From Halobacteriales archaeon QS_9_68_42 (GTDB lineage Archaea > Halobacteriota > Halobacteria > Halobacteriales > Haloarculaceae), in NCBI GenBank assembly GCA_003022905.1, contig PXSE01000133.1:1-15455 (forward strand): 15,455 bases of DNA, given 5' to 3'. The notes under the pieces were generated by a model. That model saw only the letters and a list, made by a program, of their open reading frames with translations. It searched no databases and was not told the origin of the DNA. This document shows, in pieces, positions 13,908-15,455 of this stretch (within the stretch, counting starts at the first letter, position 1; the number at the start of each line of letters is the position of its first letter). A program made the position numbers and the translations under genes.

Positions 13908-15140
13908 TCAGTCCGGGGCGACGACGGGCTCATCGTCCCGCTTTCGGCGGTACTCGTCGGTCAGGAACGGCTCCTCGACGCCCTCGACATCGAGCACGTC
14001 GAGGGCCGTCACCGTTGCGCCGACCCCGAGAACGCCCGCCAGGCTCGGCTCCGTGCGGCCCTCGTCGCCGCTCATCAGTTCCTTGATGTAGAGGCCGCCC
14101 TCGCCGTGGACGTCGACGACGGCGGTCCGGTCGTCCTCGAGGCGGCCGTCGACCGACAGCACCCGCCGCTCGCGGACCCTGTCCGCGCGCCGGTGATCGA
14201 CCCGGTTGGGCGTCCGCTGGTCAACGGTAACGCCGTCGAGATCCGACAGCGCGGCCGCGAACTCGTCCTCGGCGACGGCGTCGCCGAACTCGACGGTCGC
14301 CCGGTAGGTTTTCGTCGCGTCGAGTTCCTTCACCCGCGCCACCATCTCGTGAGTGGCGAACGCGAGGGCCTCGACTTCGACCTTCTCGCTGTCGTTGACC
14401 TGCGTCCGCAGTTCCGCGAGGTCGGCCGTCCGGCGGCGCGGATTCTTCACCTCGAGGACGAACGGCCGGCCGGCCCCCAGCATCAGTGCGTCGACGTCCT
14501 CGCGACCGGCGCCGTGAAAGACTGCCTCCGTCCCGCGGAGCGCGCTCAGAAACGGCGGCGCGATCAGTTCCTCGACGCTCTCGTCGTAGGTGTCCCACTC
14601 GGTCTGGGGAATGCCCCGCTCGAGCTTCCGGTAGCGGCCGTAGACCGCGACGGAGTTGCGCTGGACCTCCACCTCGTCGGCCTCCAGGTCGAGCAGGAAC
14701 TGGACGTCGGGCCGGCCGAACTCCACCTCGGCGTCGAGTTCGGCGCCGACCCGGCGGCCCACCTCCCGGTTCAGTTCTGTCTTCAGTTCCTCGCCGGCGT
14801 CGGGGTCGAGACCGGCCTCCTCCCGCAGCAGCCGGTCGTTCTCCTCGAGCAGCGGCGGTACGCGCGTGCCGACCTGATAAGTGAACAGTTCGGTGTCGCC
14901 CGGCGCCGTCACGAGCCGGTCGGCCAGGTCGTCGAACCGCGAACAGAGTCCCTCGCAGACCCAGCAGTCGTCGGGGCGCTCGAACGGCTCGTCGTCGGTC
15001 AGGGCGACGGCCGTCCGGAGCGCCCGGCCGCGCTCGGCGTTGGTTAGCCCGAAGCTCCGGTCGGCGACGGGGCGGCCGAGACACGAATCGCAGACCGGCC
15101 CCGACTCCAACATCGCGCGGGCGTCGTCGATGAGGCTCAC
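13908..15140 (-). CDS. pus10: tRNA pseudouridine synthase Pus10
   Basis: Archaeal Pus10 makes pseudouridine at positions 54 and 55 in the T-loop of tRNAs. With the GTG start at 15138-15140 the product has 410 residues. The N-terminal zinc-binding part shows C17-D-S-C20-L-G-R and C59-W-V-C62-E-G, followed by the THUMP-like middle region. The catalytic motif is G-R-E-D215-V-D-A-L-M-L-G, followed by R-P-F-V-L-E-V-K-N-P. The C-terminus has Q-R-T-P-N-R-V-D-H-R-R-A-D and G-L-Y-I-K-E-L, typical of the family. An exact GGAGG lies seven bases before this GTG, and the protein then starts V-S-L-I-D-D-A-R just ahead of the zinc motif. The longer frame from a TTG at 15197 or an ATG at 15179 adds unlikely Pro/Gly-rich sequence. 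It is divergent from the gene at 15314. Confidence 0.95.
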   Translation of the reverse strand: MSLIDDARAMLESGPVCDSCLGRPVADRSFGLTNAERGRALRTAVALTDDEPFERPDDCWVCEGLCSRFDDLADRLVTAPGDTELFTYQVGTRVPPLLEENDRLLREEAGLDPDAGEELKTELNREVGRRVGAELDAEVEFGRPDVQFLLDLEADEVEVQRNSVAVYGRYRKLERGIPQTEWDTYDESVEELIAPPFLSALRGTEAVFHGAGREDVDALMLGAGRPFVLEVKNPRRRTADLAELRTQVNDSEKVEVEALAFATHEMVARVKELDATKTYRATVEFGDAVAEDEFAAALSDLDGVTVDQRTPNRVDHRRADRVRERRVLSVDGRLEDDRTAVVDVHGEGGLYIKELMSGDEGRTEPSLAGVLGVGATVTALDVLDVEGVEEPFLTDEYRRKRDDEPVVAPD

Positions 15141-15147
15141 TGTCGGT

Positions 15148-15152
15148 CCTCC
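15148..15152 (-). promoter_or_regulatory. Shine-Dalgarno site that sets the pus10 start
   Basis: The minus strand reads GGAGG with a seven-base gap to the GTG at 15140. The gene therefore probably has a leader, unlike most of its leaderless neighbours. Confidence 0.6.
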
Positions 15153-15313
15153 GGGTTCCGGCGGTAACACGCTTGCCATCCGGCCCCCGTCATTCAACTG
15201 CGTCCGGTCCCTACGAGGGCCATGGTTCGGGCGGCCACGACGGCCGGCGGCGGCCGGCGGCGAGCGGGACCGGGCGGCGACCGACGCGCGAGAGGACGAC
15301 CCACCGGGCCGCG

Positions 15314-15455
15314 ATGAGCGGCGGCGTCGGCTCGCTCGCAGTGAGAAAACCCGAGGTCGCGGTGTTCGTCTCCGGCGTCGCCAGCATGGGCCTGGAGATC
15401 CTGGCGGGCCGCATCGTCGCCCCGCAGTTCGGCAGCAGCATCTACACCTGGGGGA
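15314..15455 (+). CDS. Membrane protein of spermidine-synthase-like family, N-terminal part
   Basis: The gene runs out of the window after 47 codons. It begins M-S-G-G-V-G-S-L-A-V-R-K-P and continues with a first membrane helix, V-A-V-F-V-S-G-V-A-S-M-G-L-E-I-L, then A-G-R-I-V-A-P-Q-F-G-S-S-I-Y-T-W-G. The pattern G-x-E-I-L-A-x-R-x-x-A-P-x-F-G-x-S-x-Y-x-W is characteristic of the membrane domain found in front of, or in place of, spermidine-synthase-like domains. Whether this gene carries the methyltransferase-fold domain cannot be seen. The ATG at 15314 is the first sensible start; no clear TATA box was found in the 173-base divergent gap with pus10. Confidence 0.75.
   Translation, partial: MSGGVGSLAVRKPEVAVFVSGVASMGLEILAGRIVAPQFGSSIYTWG

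Noticed and set aside
13905..15047. A 380-codon plus-strand frame opposite pus10
   Set aside because: It is the shadow of pus10; the minus strand has the zinc cysteines and catalytic motif.
15222..15317. A 31-codon frame ending in an ATGA overlap with the last plus-strand gene
   Set aside because: The product is Arg/Gly/Pro-rich low complexity across a tandem GC repeat (15241-15260); the overlap with the next start is probably chance.

Overview
The window comes from a halophilic archaeon (class Halobacteria). The evidence is a GC-rich genome with strongly acidic predicted proteins, leaderless genes with TTTAWA-like boxes 25-30 bases before GTG or ATG starts, a CetZ tubulin-like protein, a HalX-type response regulator, archaeal Pus10, and coenzyme F420 genes (cofH, cofG, cofC). 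I cannot name the genus from sequence alone.

Layout. Bases 1-458 hold the 3' end of a PspA/IM30-family gene. Bases 459-2066 are an AT-richer accessory stretch with no essential gene: a 104-base element bounded by perfect 14-base inverted repeats, a second pair of 12-base inverted repeats, a GNAT acetyltransferase with unusual composition, and the decayed 3' end of an IS1341-type tnpB. The tnpB tail carries two copies of a two-hairpin module whose stems differ by compensating base changes, which is the strongest non-coding signal in the window. Bases 2067-3995 hold thrS (bacterial-type threonyl-tRNA synthetase) on the minus strand. Bases 4134-6062 are a second disturbed stretch: a frameshifted small membrane protein gene, a beta-rich protein that lacks a normal start, a multi-pass membrane protein, and the first third of an acyl-CoA ligase gene cut off just after its nucleotide-binding loop.

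From 6214 onward the window is mostly housekeeping. cofH (plus) faces cofG (minus). cofG is the last gene of a tight minus-strand group cetZ - surface protein - cofC - cofG. CofG and CofH together make the Fo chromophore and CofC makes the activated phospholactate, so three F420 steps sit together beside a cytoskeletal gene. Upstream lie an NAD-binding epimerase-like gene, an rnhB gene with an out-of-frame internal deletion, a HalX response regulator, and pus10. At the right edge a divergent membrane protein of the spermidine-synthase-like family begins and runs out of the window.

Theme. Intact informational and cofactor genes alternate with visible decay: tnpB, the small membrane gene, the acyl-CoA ligase and rnhB are all broken. 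Either this lineage is accumulating lesions and insertions here, or some frameshifts are assembly errors. The tnpB-tail hairpins and the bounded repeats at 468-571 are the best candidates for something not yet described.
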